In this document: positions 5,666 through 5,722 of the stretch, one piece after another
Layout: the number at the start of each line of letters is the position of its first letter
Position numbering within the stretch: the first letter of the stretch is position 1
Assembly: GCA_965372385.1 (NCBI GenBank)
Contig: CBDVCD010000236.1
Location: forward strand, 1-5,722
DNA length: 5,722 bases
Source: JASJBU01 sp965372385
Lineage (GTDB): Bacteria; Pseudomonadota; Gammaproteobacteria; Chromatiales; Chromatiaceae
Reading direction: 5' to 3'
Translations under genes and position numbers: made by a program
The notes under the pieces: model-generated
The model's input: only the letters and a program-made list of their open reading frames with translations
Told to the model about the DNA's origin: nothing
Databases searched by the model: none

Positions 5666-5722
5666 GTCGAAACACGCTGTAAATACGTCCGTGTACGCTC
5701 CACGGCGGCATCCATGTCGCCG
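5661..5722. repeat. Probable interspersed intergenic repeat with two TCC-loop hairpins (cut by window end)
   Basis: Two hairpins with similar loops follow each other. TACG (5684-5687) pairs with TGTA (5692-5695, one G-U) around loop TCCG. CGGCGGCA (5703-5710) pairs with TGTCGCCG (5715-5722, one G-U) around loop TCCA. They are preceded by an AAACACGCTGTAAATACG stretch. The combination resembles a small non-coding repeat that I recall from intergenic regions of several gammaproteobacterial genomes, with ACATCCATGT-like and GCATCCATGC-like hairpins. That recognition is from memory and is not testable with one copy. No coding sequence is supported here; the reverse-strand frame crossing it is a shadow. 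Confidence 0.45.

Noticed and set aside
5442..5711. Reverse-strand 89-codon frame across the lpxC end and the downstream repeat
   Set aside because: It overlaps lpxC antisense and takes its start inside a palindromic repeat; no domain is visible.

Overview
This window is the 3' half of a division and cell wall (dcw) gene cluster from a Gram-negative bacterium, most likely a gammaproteobacterium. All genes are on the + strand, in the order murB (3' end only), ddlB, ftsQ, ftsA, ftsZ, lpxC. Three things support the assignment: the FtsQ-FtsA-FtsZ proteins are of the proteobacterial type, lpxC (lipid A synthesis) lies directly after ftsZ as in gammaproteobacteria, and the FtsZ and LpxC N-termini closely match the Escherichia coli pattern. 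Unlike E. coli, murB sits inside the cluster just before ddlB, an arrangement found in many other gammaproteobacteria. I cannot name a genus. The gene order and coding GC (high fifties percent by eye) would suit a Chromatiales-type or sulfur-oxidising lineage, but that is a weak inference.

Layout. Bases 1-254 hold the last 83 residues of MurB. ddlB (251-1186), ftsQ (1183-1986) and ftsA (1987-3222) are packed with 4-nt overlaps or no gap, so they are very probably co-transcribed and translationally coupled. A 74-nt gap containing an imperfect hairpin and a tiny overlapping reading frame separates ftsA from ftsZ (3297-4472). A 225-nt AT-rich gap (about 40% GC over 4481-4680 by hand count) separates ftsZ from lpxC (4698-5615) and probably carries a promoter for lpxC. 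The last 107 nt after lpxC contain no gene but hold several consecutive inverted repeats that look like an interspersed intergenic repeat, cut by the window end.

How the genes work together. MurB and DdlB make cytoplasmic peptidoglycan precursors: UDP-MurNAc, and the D-Ala-D-Ala that ends the stem peptide. FtsZ forms the division ring, FtsA anchors it to the inner membrane, and FtsQ links the early ring to the septal wall synthesis machinery. LpxC commits UDP-GlcNAc derivatives to lipid A, so wall, division and outer-membrane synthesis are encoded side by side.

All proteins look intact, apart from murB which is cut by the window edge, and all carry their expected key residues. I found no new protein system here. 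What deserves a second look is non-coding: the ftsA-ftsZ junction, the ftsZ-lpxC leader and the structured repeat after lpxC.
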